NCBI GenBank assembly: GCA_903873735.1 | Contig: CAIQPO010000008.1 | Coordinates: forward strand, 1 to 15,237 | DNA from: Candidatus Collierbacteria bacterium | Lineage (GTDB): Bacteria; Patescibacteriota; Microgenomatia; UBA1400; MFAQ01 | Direction of reading: 5' to 3' | Length of the DNA: 15,237 nucleotides | Shown here: one piece after another, positions 6,857 through 13,562 of the stretch | How the letters are laid out: each line of letters begins with the position of its first letter | Position numbering within the stretch: the stretch's first letter is position 1 | Program-made: the position numbers and the translations under genes | The notes under the pieces: model-generated | Databases searched by the model: none | Told to the model about the DNA's origin: nothing | The model's input: the letters and a program-made list of their open reading frames with translations, nothing else

Positions 6857-8212
6857 ATGAACAAAAATAAAGTATTAGGTTCGATACTTTATTATTTAGC
6901 GTTGTTTTCCCTCGCTCTCTTCCTTGCCCCGCCCTCCCTCGCCGTCTCCATCAAAGGCAAGCCCGCCTATTCCAATGTAGATGTAGTAGACAACAATGGC
7001 TCGATGGATCCATCCAAAGAAATCACCTGGACAGAATGGACCAAAGCCTACGAATCCGACAACAACTATGCCCAAGTCACTCTCGCCCCAGGACAAACTT
7101 CAAAAGCCCTCGAGGTAACCAAATTCAATCTTAATATTCCAACAAATACAGCTATCACTGGAATAAAAGTAGATATTGAAAAGTCAGCAATTGGTGACGT
7201 AACTGGTCCAGCCAAAGACTCTTATGTTCAGCTTTTGGTTGACGGTAATCCTGTAGGAGAAAAGCGACATACTTTATATCAAAACATTGACGTATCAGGG
7301 GACTTTGTATCATCTTATGGAGGAGGATCCGATAATTGGGGATATAACTTTACTCCAGAAATTATTAACAGCCAAAAGTTTGGCGTCCAGTATGTTGTCG
7401 AAAGACCTGCGGGGGGAAGTAATGTTCAAGTAGTAAGAGTTGACCAAATTACCGTTGTTATAAACCCCTCATCGCCCAGTACAGCCAAACTTACAAAAAT
7501 CTACAGTACTTATCCAGATGGAGTCTACGGATTTCAGAATATTATCGAAGTTAGAGCAGTTTTTGATAAGCCAATCCGCCCTGATAGCTATTTCGGATTA
7601 ATGCTAAATACAATAGGGGTGGTTAATATGCAGTTTCACTCAAATAACGAGATTGTCGGGTATTACATAACTAATTTATCCGAATCAAATTTCAAGGGAT
7701 TTCCTATCACTGAGCCAAAATTAAAAGCGCTTTGGTTTTCGCCGACAAAAGAATGGATGCCTCCTCAAGTATTTGATATTGACAATTTAGTTGTTAACAT
7801 ACCAATAGGCGACCAATCAGCAATGCCAACAGACAACTTTTTGACTAACAATATAGTGGTCGACACTCTCTCCCCAAATACTCCTATCCAGCTTTCTCCA
7901 ATCGATGCCTATTACAATGAAAACAATACCGGCATAGGGCTATTGTGGACGCCAGTAGAAGATAATTTACCATCAACCTTCGAAGAGTCAGCAGTTCACT
8001 ACAAATGGCAAATCGCTAAAAATCCAAATGGGTTATGTGACTTTAGCTCAGATATTTTTCAAACAAGCGTTACTACTGATACAAAACACATAACAAACAT
8101 CTACGATCCAGGAAACTACTGCTGGAGAGTCCAGGCTTGTGATTTCTTAAGCAACTGCTCCCAGTGGTCACCCAATGCTTACTTTGATGTTGTCTCTGGG
8201 AACACTCCATAA
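6857..8212 (+). CDS. Secreted multi-domain beta-rich protein, function unknown
   Basis: The 451-residue product begins with a signal peptide, cleavage likely after PPSLA at residue 29. No hydrophobic C-terminal anchor or sorting motif is visible, so it is probably released or held non-covalently. Residues about 36-205 form a beta-rich domain whose pattern (alternating Thr/Val strands, ITGIKVDIE, GVQYVVERPAGG, VRVDQITVVI) resembles carbohydrate-binding-type jelly-roll modules. Residues about 210-330 are a second unrecognised module. Residues 335-447 are Fn3-like, opening SPNTPIQLSPID and ending CWRVQACDFLSNCSQWS. Four cysteines in the last module could form disulfides. It has its own promoter-like -10 just before the ATG. 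Base composition shifts sharply inside the gene: GC-rich start, A/T-rich middle. No function is assigned; a role as an adhesin or surface-layer accessory is only a guess from secretion and context. Confidence 0.8.
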   Translation: MNKNKVLGSILYYLALFSLALFLAPPSLAVSIKGKPAYSNVDVVDNNGSMDPSKEITWTEWTKAYESDNNYAQVTLAPGQTSKALEVTKFNLNIPTNTAITGIKVDIEKSAIGDVTGPAKDSYVQLLVDGNPVGEKRHTLYQNIDVSGDFVSSYGGGSDNWGYNFTPEIINSQKFGVQYVVERPAGGSNVQVVRVDQITVVINPSSPSTAKLTKIYSTYPDGVYGFQNIIEVRAVFDKPIRPDSYFGLMLNTIGVVNMQFHSNNEIVGYYITNLSESNFKGFPITEPKLKALWFSPTKEWMPPQVFDIDNLVVNIPIGDQSAMPTDNFLTNNIVVDTLSPNTPIQLSPIDAYYNENNTGIGLLWTPVEDNLPSTFEESAVHYKWQIAKNPNGLCDFSSDIFQTSVTTDTKHITNIYDPGNYCWRVQACDFLSNCSQWSPNAYFDVVSGNTP

Positions 8213-8217
8213 ACTAA

Positions 8218-8246
8218 TTGCCGCCCTGATCACCCTATGCCATAAT
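8218..8246 (+). promoter_or_regulatory. Sigma70-type promoter for the CAP gene, probably leaderless
   Basis: A -35-like TTGCCG (8218-8223) and a -10-like CATAAT (8241-8246) are separated by exactly 17 bases, and TG at 8238-8239 makes an extended -10. The ATG at 8257 is ten bases past the -10, so little or no untranslated leader is expected. This is the best-formed promoter in the window. Confidence 0.65.
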
Positions 8247-8256
8247 GAATTGACCT

Positions 8257-9153
8257 ATGATTCATGTCGTTCACTCACTTTTCGCACCCCACCACCACAA
8301 CAACCAAAAGGCAAAAATCCTCTGGCATCAATCTATTTTAGTTCTCCTTGCTCTGCTGGTTGTGGGGCGCTCACTTATTGATGTCTTTGCTGGAGTAAAG
8401 CCCGGAGTTTTGGGCTACGCCTCTCAAATTGACCCCCAAAAGATAGTTCAGCTTACAAACACAGAAAGATCTGCCCAAGGGCTACCAGCTCTTACCTACA
8501 ACTCCGCCCTGGCAGCCGCCGCCAAAGCCAAAGCCGAAGACATGCTCTCTCAGGGTTACTGGGCTCATGTTTCGCCCACTGGCACCGAGCCCTGGTCTTT
8601 CATCACCAAGTCCGGCTATCAATACCAACATGCCGGAGAAAATCTTGCCCGTGATTTCTCCAATTCACCAGCAGTCGTCGCCGCCTGGATGGCCTCACCC
8701 ACTCATCGCCAAAACATCATCGACAAGAGATACCGCGATATTGGAGTAGCCGTAATGGACGGATATATCAATGGAGTTGAGACCACCATTGTTGTCCAAA
8801 TGTTTGGCGTCACAGTAGCGGACAACGCCAAGCCAATAGAGAAAGTGGCTGCTGCTGGCAACTCCGTCAAAAACGCGCCCCTCCCCAGTGACCCAGAAGT
8901 CCCCACCACTCCACCTTCAATCGTTCCCAGTGAAAACAAAATCTATCCTCAAACTGGACTTTCACCTTTTGAAGTGAAGAAATCTCTCTCTGTCTCTCTC
9001 GTAATTGTCATTATCTTCTCCCTCTTCATCGATTGGCTGGTAGTTTGGAAAGAAAACATCATCAGAGTTTCAGGTAAAACCTGGGCCCACCTCACCTTCT
9101 TCCTTGGTCTATTTGCCATCCTCTTCGTTATTCGCCAAGGCTTAATCTTATGA
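8257..9153 (+). CDS. Membrane-anchored CAP/SCP (YkwD-type) domain protein
   Basis: The 298-residue protein has a short His/Asn-rich cytoplasmic head (FAPHHHNNQKAK, residues 9-20) and a transmembrane segment (about 26-45). A CAP domain (about 58-190) follows, then a Pro-rich linker (208-224) and two C-terminal hydrophobic helices (about 244-264 and 276-297). CAP hallmarks are present: TNTERSAQGLPAL at the start, His104 in YWAHVSP, Glu128 in AGENLA, Trp144 and His150 in WMASPTHRQNI, and IGVAV. These His/Glu residues line the CAP cleft. Bacterial YkwD-type proteins are extracytoplasmic and poorly understood, with proposed envelope roles. The sequence YPQTG (residues 230-234) precedes the first C-terminal helix and looks like a degenerate sorting motif. 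The stop overlaps the next ATG as ATGA. The start is supported by a good promoter ten bases upstream. Confidence 0.92.
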   Translation: MIHVVHSLFAPHHHNNQKAKILWHQSILVLLALLVVGRSLIDVFAGVKPGVLGYASQIDPQKIVQLTNTERSAQGLPALTYNSALAAAAKAKAEDMLSQGYWAHVSPTGTEPWSFITKSGYQYQHAGENLARDFSNSPAVVAAWMASPTHRQNIIDKRYRDIGVAVMDGYINGVETTIVVQMFGVTVADNAKPIEKVAAAGNSVKNAPLPSDPEVPTTPPSIVPSENKIYPQTGLSPFEVKKSLSVSLVIVIIFSLFIDWLVVWKENIIRVSGKTWAHLTFFLGLFAILFVIRQGLIL

Positions 9154-9404
9154 AAATAAAATTCAGAAAACACTTCTATGATTACCTAGTTTTGCTCCTT
9201 GGAGTTTTCTTAGCAGTCGCCTTTACCGTCGTCAATTCAAACAACAAAACTATTGTATATTTTTCCACTATCGGTCTGTCAATTTTCTATTTTTTTTGGG
9301 GCATTATTCACCATCTGGGAGAGGGAAGTTTGAGGCCAAAAGTGGCTCTTGAATACCTCCTTTTCTCAGTCCTTGGATGTTTAATTGTTATAGGTTTGGT
9401 TTGA
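9150..9404 (+). CDS. Small three-TM membrane protein, unknown function
   Basis: The 84-residue product is mostly hydrophobic. Three membrane helices are visible at about residues 12-29, 35-53 and 67-83, with a basic N-terminus (MKIKFRKHFYDY) and a short HHLGEGSLRPK loop. The ATG overlaps the CAP stop by four bases (ATGA), so it is probably translated from the same mRNA by coupling. It could be a membrane partner of the CAP protein, but that rests only on position. Length, coupled start and clean hydrophobic pattern support a real gene; no family is recognised. Confidence 0.75.
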   Translation: MKIKFRKHFYDYLVLLLGVFLAVAFTVVNSNNKTIVYFSTIGLSIFYFFWGIIHHLGEGSLRPKVALEYLLFSVLGCLIVIGLV

Positions 9405-9432
9405 CAAACATACTTGCGTCGTATCATATAAT
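9401..9432 (+). promoter_or_regulatory. Promoter for the rml cassette
   Basis: A perfect -35 TTGACA (9401-9406) overlaps the stop of the preceding gene and is followed by a perfect -10 TATAAT (9427-9432). The spacer is 20 bases, longer than the usual 17. A weaker TATCAT at 9422-9427 would give 15. The TATAAT is nine bases from the rmlA ATG, again implying a leaderless or near-leaderless transcript. Confidence 0.6.
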
Positions 9433-9441
9433 AATAGTCTT

Positions 9442-10521
9442 ATGAAAGGATTAATCCCTACCGGGGGAAGAGGTACCAGAATGCGTCCTCTTACCTTTTC
9501 AGCCAACAAACACCTCATCCCAGTTGGCAACAAACCGCTCATTTACTACCCAGTTGAAACCATCGCCAAAACTGGTATTAAAGAAATCGGTATTACCTAC
9601 AACACAGGTCAGCTTGACCTGGTCAAACAGTACTTAGGCGACGGCTCCCAATGGGGTTTGAAATTCACCTACATTCTCCAGGCCGAGCCAAAAGGCTTAG
9701 CCAATATCGTCCAAGTAGCTGAAGAATTTATGGCAGGTGACTCATTTGTACTCCATCTAGGAGACAATATTTTTACCGCAGGTGTAAACAATCTTGCCGA
9801 TCACTTCCGTAAAAAGAAACCAGATGGATTAGTGGGAATCGTTCACCACACCGAGAATACTCGTCTAGGAGTGCCTTATTTTGATGAAAAAGGCAGACTG
9901 GTCAAGTATGTGGAAAAACCTCAAGATCCTCCCCACGACTACGCCATTCCCGGCATCTACTTCTTTTCCGCCGAAGCCTACAAATGTTTCTCTGGCAAAG
10001 ACGCCATCCAACCCTCTGCTAGAGGTGAGCTAGAAATTGCCTCAATTTTCCAGTGGCTCATAGACCACAAGAAAGTCGTCGACACTCTTGAAATCGATGG
10101 CAAATGGCTTGACCCAGGTAAGGTAGAAGACTGGCTAGAAGCCAATATGTATCTTCTAGATGAAAACACCACTACTAAAATTGAGTCCAAACTCGACAAC
10201 ACCGTCAAGCTCAAAGGTAGAATCATCATTGGTAAAAACTGCAAAATCACCAACTCTGTCCTCAAAGGACCTATTAATATCGGCGACAATGTCACTATCA
10301 CCAACTCAAACATCGGCCCATTCACCTCCATCTTCCACAACTGCATGGTGATCGACAGCACCCTAAGTGACTCAGTCTTAATGGACTCAGTAGTGCTAGA
10401 TAAGGTTAAAAAAGATATCGAAAATAGCATCATTGGTCCAAACACCACCATCAACCAAAACTCTCATTCCGAGCATCACATGGAATTGCTGGTAAGTGAG
10501 CTAAGCAAGATTACTCTTTAA
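9442..10521 (+). CDS. rmlA: Glucose-1-phosphate thymidylyltransferase, long form
   Basis: The 359-residue enzyme makes dTDP-glucose from glucose-1-phosphate and dTTP, the first step of the dTDP-deoxysugar pathway, in the cytoplasm. The N-terminal nucleotidyltransferase domain has the loop GGRGTRMRPLT (residues 8-18), Lys23, the QAEPKGLA substrate segment (80-87) and the metal-site LGDNIF with Asp108. The C-terminal part from about residue 245 is a left-handed beta-helix of hexapeptide-type repeats (IIIGKNCKITNSVLKGPINI, then further turns to about 340). That extra domain and the 359-residue length mark the long RmlA form found in many bacteria and archaea, rather than the roughly 290-residue enterobacterial form. 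It is first in a cassette with rmlB eight bases downstream and an rmlD-like gene. A promoter directly precedes the ATG. Confidence 0.95.
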   Translation: MKGLIPTGGRGTRMRPLTFSANKHLIPVGNKPLIYYPVETIAKTGIKEIGITYNTGQLDLVKQYLGDGSQWGLKFTYILQAEPKGLANIVQVAEEFMAGDSFVLHLGDNIFTAGVNNLADHFRKKKPDGLVGIVHHTENTRLGVPYFDEKGRLVKYVEKPQDPPHDYAIPGIYFFSAEAYKCFSGKDAIQPSARGELEIASIFQWLIDHKKVVDTLEIDGKWLDPGKVEDWLEANMYLLDENTTTKIESKLDNTVKLKGRIIIGKNCKITNSVLKGPINIGDNVTITNSNIGPFTSIFHNCMVIDSTLSDSVLMDSVVLDKVKKDIENSIIGPNTTINQNSHSEHHMELLVSELSKITL

Positions 10522-10529
10522 ACATCTTT

Positions 10530-11519
10530 ATGAAAATACTCGTCACCGGTGGTGCTGGTTTTATCGGTAGCAACTTTATTCGATACTGGCTAAAGCACCA
10601 TCCCAAGGATAAGGTCATAAATTTTGATTCACTTACCTACGCCGGGCACCTCGAGTCTCTAAAAGATGTAGAGAATAATCCAAACTACTCTTTTGTCAAA
10701 GGTGACATCACCAATCAAGAGGAGGTAAACAAAGCCGTAAAAGACGTTGATATCATTGTCCACTTCGCTGCCGAGACCCATGTTGATAGATCAATTCTTG
10801 ACCCATTAGTTTTCGTAAAATCAAATGTCATTGGTACTCAAGTGCTTCTAGAAGCAGCCAGAAAATTTAAAACCAGATTTCATCATGTTAGTACCGATGA
10901 AGTATTTGGAGCTCTCGAGCTAAATACCAAAGACAAGTTCTCCCACAACACCAAATACCAGCCCAACAGTCCTTATTCTGCCTCAAAAGCTGGTTCCGAT
11001 CATCTGGCTCTGGCCTACTACACTACCTTTGGCGTCCCTGTCACCGTCACCAATTGTTCAAACAATTTTGGACCTTTCCAAGACACCGAGAAATTTATGC
11101 CGAGAATGATTACCAATCTTATTGATGGAAGAAATATTCTCATCTATGGTGATGGTAAATATGTTCGCGACTGGATGTATGTAGAAGATCACTGTCATGC
11201 CATAGAGCTAGTGTTGCTCAAAGGCAGGGTAGGGGAAACATATACTGTTGGAGGTCTTACCGAAGATATCAGCAATCTAGAGCTAGCACAAAAAATCCTC
11301 AAGATTTTTGGACTGCCTGAATCGAGAATCGAGTTTGTCAAAGATAGGCCAGGTCACGACAGGCGCTATGCCGTAGACTGGAGTAAAATTCACGACGAGC
11401 TTGGTTGGGAACCATCAAAAAACTTTGACGAGCGCCTAGAAGAAACAGTTAGGTGGTACCAGAAAAATGAATGGTGGTGGAGAGGAATCAAAGAAAAATC
11501 AGAAAGTATTTATAAATAA
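10530..11519 (+). CDS. rmlB: dTDP-glucose 4,6-dehydratase
   Basis: The 329-residue protein is an extended short-chain dehydrogenase that converts dTDP-glucose to dTDP-4-keto-6-deoxyglucose using tightly bound NAD. The Rossmann motif GGAGFIG spans residues 7-13. Catalytic residues are visible: Thr122, Asp123 and Glu124 in STDEVFG, and Tyr149 with Lys153 in SPYSASK. The Asp-Glu pair after Thr is the hallmark that separates dehydratases from epimerases. Other family motifs include NFDSLTYAGHLESL, ETHVDRSI, NCSNNFGPFQ and RPGHDRRYAVD. It starts eight bases after rmlA and ends four bases before the next gene, so all three are one transcription unit. No Shine-Dalgarno site is visible before the ATG. 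Confidence 0.96.
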   Translation: MKILVTGGAGFIGSNFIRYWLKHHPKDKVINFDSLTYAGHLESLKDVENNPNYSFVKGDITNQEEVNKAVKDVDIIVHFAAETHVDRSILDPLVFVKSNVIGTQVLLEAARKFKTRFHHVSTDEVFGALELNTKDKFSHNTKYQPNSPYSASKAGSDHLALAYYTTFGVPVTVTNCSNNFGPFQDTEKFMPRMITNLIDGRNILIYGDGKYVRDWMYVEDHCHAIELVLLKGRVGETYTVGGLTEDISNLELAQKILKIFGLPESRIEFVKDRPGHDRRYAVDWSKIHDELGWEPSKNFDERLEETVRWYQKNEWWWRGIKEKSESIYK

Positions 11520-11523
11520 AAAT

Positions 11524-12408
11524 ATGACAAAAGTTCTTGTAACAGGTGCCCATGGTTTAGTAGGCTCCCTGTTTGTGGAGATGTTTCCTGAATACAAATT
11601 CCTCACCCCCGATCTGCCAGACTTCGACCTTACCAATCAAGACTCTGTCTACAAAACAGTACTCGACTTTAATCCAGACTGGATCGTAAACTTCGCCGCC
11701 TTCACCGATGTAAATGCAGCCGAGTCAGGTGACCATACCCCAGAATCTCCCGCCTGGAAAGTAAATGTCGAGGGGGTAGAAAATTTAGCCAACGCCTTTC
11801 TTTCTGATCACATAATTCACATCAGCACCGACATGGTTTTTTCGGGTACAGTCGACAAACCAGGGCCCTATGCAGAATACGACAAAACTCCCGACTCACC
11901 AGACAAGCTCACCTGGTATGGCTATACCAAAAACCAAGCCGAGAAAGTCATCCAAAAGCATGGTGGTTCAATACTCCGTATCATCTATCCCGTAAGAGCC
12001 AAATTCGATGGCAAAGCCGACTATATAAGAGGTGCCCTCAAGCGTTACGCCTCTGGCAAAATGTACCCACTATTTTCTGACCAACAAATTTCCATTGCCT
12101 ACATTGATGAAGTATCACGCACTCTAGACGCTATCATCAAGCAAGATGCCAAGGGTATCTACCATGCCAGCTCCGATACCACCACTCCCTACGATTTAAT
12201 TGAGTACACTCTTTCCCAGCTTGGAGTAGAACCAAAACTAGAAAAAGCCTCCATTGCCGAATTTCTAAAAACTCAACCCAACCCATATCGCTATCCCCAG
12301 TATGGAGGATTAAAAACTATCAATACCGAGAAGGAACTAGGCATACAATTTTCTACCTGGCAAACCGTGGTTGAAAAGTTGATAGGTCAGGGGTTATCCT
12401 TAGAGTAG
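11524..12408 (+). CDS. rmlD: dTDP-4-dehydrorhamnose reductase-like protein (RmlD family)
   Basis: The 294-residue SDR protein fits RmlD, which reduces dTDP-4-keto-L-rhamnose to dTDP-L-rhamnose with NADPH or NADH. It has a GxxGxxG motif GAHGLVG (residues 8-14), the family segments DFDLTNQDSV and VNFAAFTDVNAAE, a catalytic Ser/Thr in HISTDMVFSG (101-102) and YGYTK with Tyr132 and Lys136. The start at 11524 is chosen because the Rossmann strand begins immediately after (MTKVLVTGAHG). A longer in-frame start at 11467 would add an unrelated Lys/Gly-rich tail and overlap rmlB by 53 bases. RmlD is sure as a family; the exact substrate is less sure because no RmlC epimerase gene is present here, so another dTDP-6-deoxysugar is possible. 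Confidence 0.88.
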   Translation: MTKVLVTGAHGLVGSLFVEMFPEYKFLTPDLPDFDLTNQDSVYKTVLDFNPDWIVNFAAFTDVNAAESGDHTPESPAWKVNVEGVENLANAFLSDHIIHISTDMVFSGTVDKPGPYAEYDKTPDSPDKLTWYGYTKNQAEKVIQKHGGSILRIIYPVRAKFDGKADYIRGALKRYASGKMYPLFSDQQISIAYIDEVSRTLDAIIKQDAKGIYHASSDTTTPYDLIEYTLSQLGVEPKLEKASIAEFLKTQPNPYRYPQYGGLKTINTEKELGIQFSTWQTVVEKLIGQGLSLE

Positions 12409-12410
12409 CT

Positions 12411-13187
12411 ATGGTCAGAATCTACTTGCTGCTATTCTTTTGTATCTATTCATTTTTCGGAGCAATAATTCCAACTCAAGTATCTGCTTCAGCCAAAACC
12501 GACTATGAGTATCAGCTGGCTCAATACCGCAAAAACCTAGCCGAGTTTACCCAGCTAAAGCGTGACTACCTCCAAAACCCCACTCTCGATAATCAGCAGA
12601 AATCAATCATTGTGGTGAAGCAAGCTCTTCAGGCACGAGACCTCTCCAAAGCCTCATACGCTAGATTCTTAGCCGAGGAAATTCAAGCAAGAAACACCGC
12701 CTATGTCGCCCTTGACCCCATCCTTATAAAGCTCGTCAAGGCCAGTGAATTTTATTTTGCCGAGTCTACCAAATCCGCCGAAATTATTACCCCAGCAGAC
12801 TTAAGAAAGTTTTCCGCCACCTACTCAAAAAACACCGTTATTCACGATCGCAGTTTTTTCTACGGTCAGGTAGGTGTCAAAGTCGCCCAGCTAGTTAGAT
12901 TCCAAATCGACGCTAAAAACATTCTAGACACAATTTATCCCAAGCTTCCTACCCCTGCTCCAGCACCTCTAAAAGCCAGACTAGAAGATATACCAGGACA
13001 AGCAGAGATGATCAACCAAAAAATAGACCTCCTTACCTCCAAAATCATTCCCGAGGAAGAAGAAGGGCCAATCATGGGCGAGCAGTACTTCAACAAAATA
13101 GTGGAAAACTTAAGCGACATCAGACAGATGGAAGCAAGACTCATCGATCAGTTTATTGATATCGACATAAACTATGCCAAACTCTAA
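12411..13187 (+). CDS. Secreted, largely alpha-helical protein, unknown function
   Basis: The 258-residue product has a strong hydrophobic N-terminal signal (residues 4-20) with an ASA-type cleavage region near residues 25-28, so it is exported or N-terminally anchored. The rest is predicted mostly helical, with Gln/Lys/Glu-rich amphipathic stretches at about 30-110 that could form a coiled-coil or helical bundle. A Pro-rich break (KLPTPAPAPLKARL, about 178-191) and an acidic patch (IIPEEEEGP) separate a C-terminal helix. It starts two bases after the rmlD-like stop, so it may be read on the same transcript. Its last 14 bases overlap the next gene's start. The family is not recognised. Pairing with the next single-TM gene suggests the two act together at the membrane, as inference only. 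Confidence 0.82.
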   Translation: MVRIYLLLFFCIYSFFGAIIPTQVSASAKTDYEYQLAQYRKNLAEFTQLKRDYLQNPTLDNQQKSIIVVKQALQARDLSKASYARFLAEEIQARNTAYVALDPILIKLVKASEFYFAESTKSAEIITPADLRKFSATYSKNTVIHDRSFFYGQVGVKVAQLVRFQIDAKNILDTIYPKLPTPAPAPLKARLEDIPGQAEMINQKIDLLTSKIIPEEEEGPIMGEQYFNKIVENLSDIRQMEARLIDQFIDIDINYAKL

Positions 13188-13536
13188 CTTCCAAATCACC
13201 AACCCAGAAGCGCTTGAGCTCATCCGCAAAATCAAAACTGGAGAAATCATTATCCCCATCAAGGCTAAGCTAATTAAGTACAAGTGGTTTATCATCGGCT
13301 TTTTCGTACTAGTAGGACTTCTTACTGCAATAGCCATCGGTAAAAATTTATCAAGAGGCAACACACCCCAATTTGCCCCTCCCATAATTGATGTCACCGA
13401 ACCCACAGAAGAAGTGAAGAAAAAATCAGACTTTGATGATTTAAAAAGATCACTCCAAAAGTTCTCTGTTCAGCTTCCAGACCCAGCCATTCCCCTCTAC
13501 GATAATAATATTGATTTAGACTCACCCATTCGTTAA
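13174..13536 (+). CDS. Single-pass membrane protein, unknown function
   Basis: The 120-residue product has a cytoplasmic N-terminal segment with an ALELIRKIKTGEIIIPIKAKL helix-like stretch, one transmembrane segment (about 38-57, WFIIGFFVLVGLLTAIAIG), and a C-terminal extracytoplasmic tail. The tail is acidic and Pro-rich near PPIIDVTEPTEE and ends PLYDNNIDLDSPIR. The 14-base overlap with the upstream secreted helical protein implies coupled translation and a shared role. No enzymatic motif is seen and no family is recognised. Confidence 0.78.
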   Translation: MPNSNFQITNPEALELIRKIKTGEIIIPIKAKLIKYKWFIIGFFVLVGLLTAIAIGKNLSRGNTPQFAPPIIDVTEPTEEVKKKSDFDDLKRSLQKFSVQLPDPAIPLYDNNIDLDSPIR

Positions 13537-13545
13537 TTATTACTT

Positions 13546-13553
13546 GTGATAAC
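13546..13553 (+). promoter_or_regulatory. Possible extended -10 promoter before the chaperone gene
   Basis: TGtGATAAC (starting at the TG near 13545-13546) resembles an extended -10 with GATAAC at 13548-13553, nine bases before the ATG at 13563. There is no clear -35. The spacing matches the other leaderless-type promoters in the window, which is the main reason for listing it. The 26-base gap it sits in is the only break in the 12411-15141 gene run. Confidence 0.4.
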
Positions 13554-13562
13554 ATAACACTC

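Noticed and set aside
9978..10454. 158-codon open frame on the minus strand inside rmlA, and similar antisense frames elsewhere
   Set aside because: They lie wholly within well-supported genes, encode low-complexity Ser/Leu-rich sequence and have no promoter or family motif.
11467..11523. Longer start for the RmlD-like gene
   Set aside because: The added residues are Lys/Gly-rich, overlap rmlB by 53 bases and precede the natural Rossmann start at 11524.
13537..13562. Terminator between the single-TM gene and the chaperone gene
   Set aside because: No stem-loop with a T-run is present in these 26 bases.
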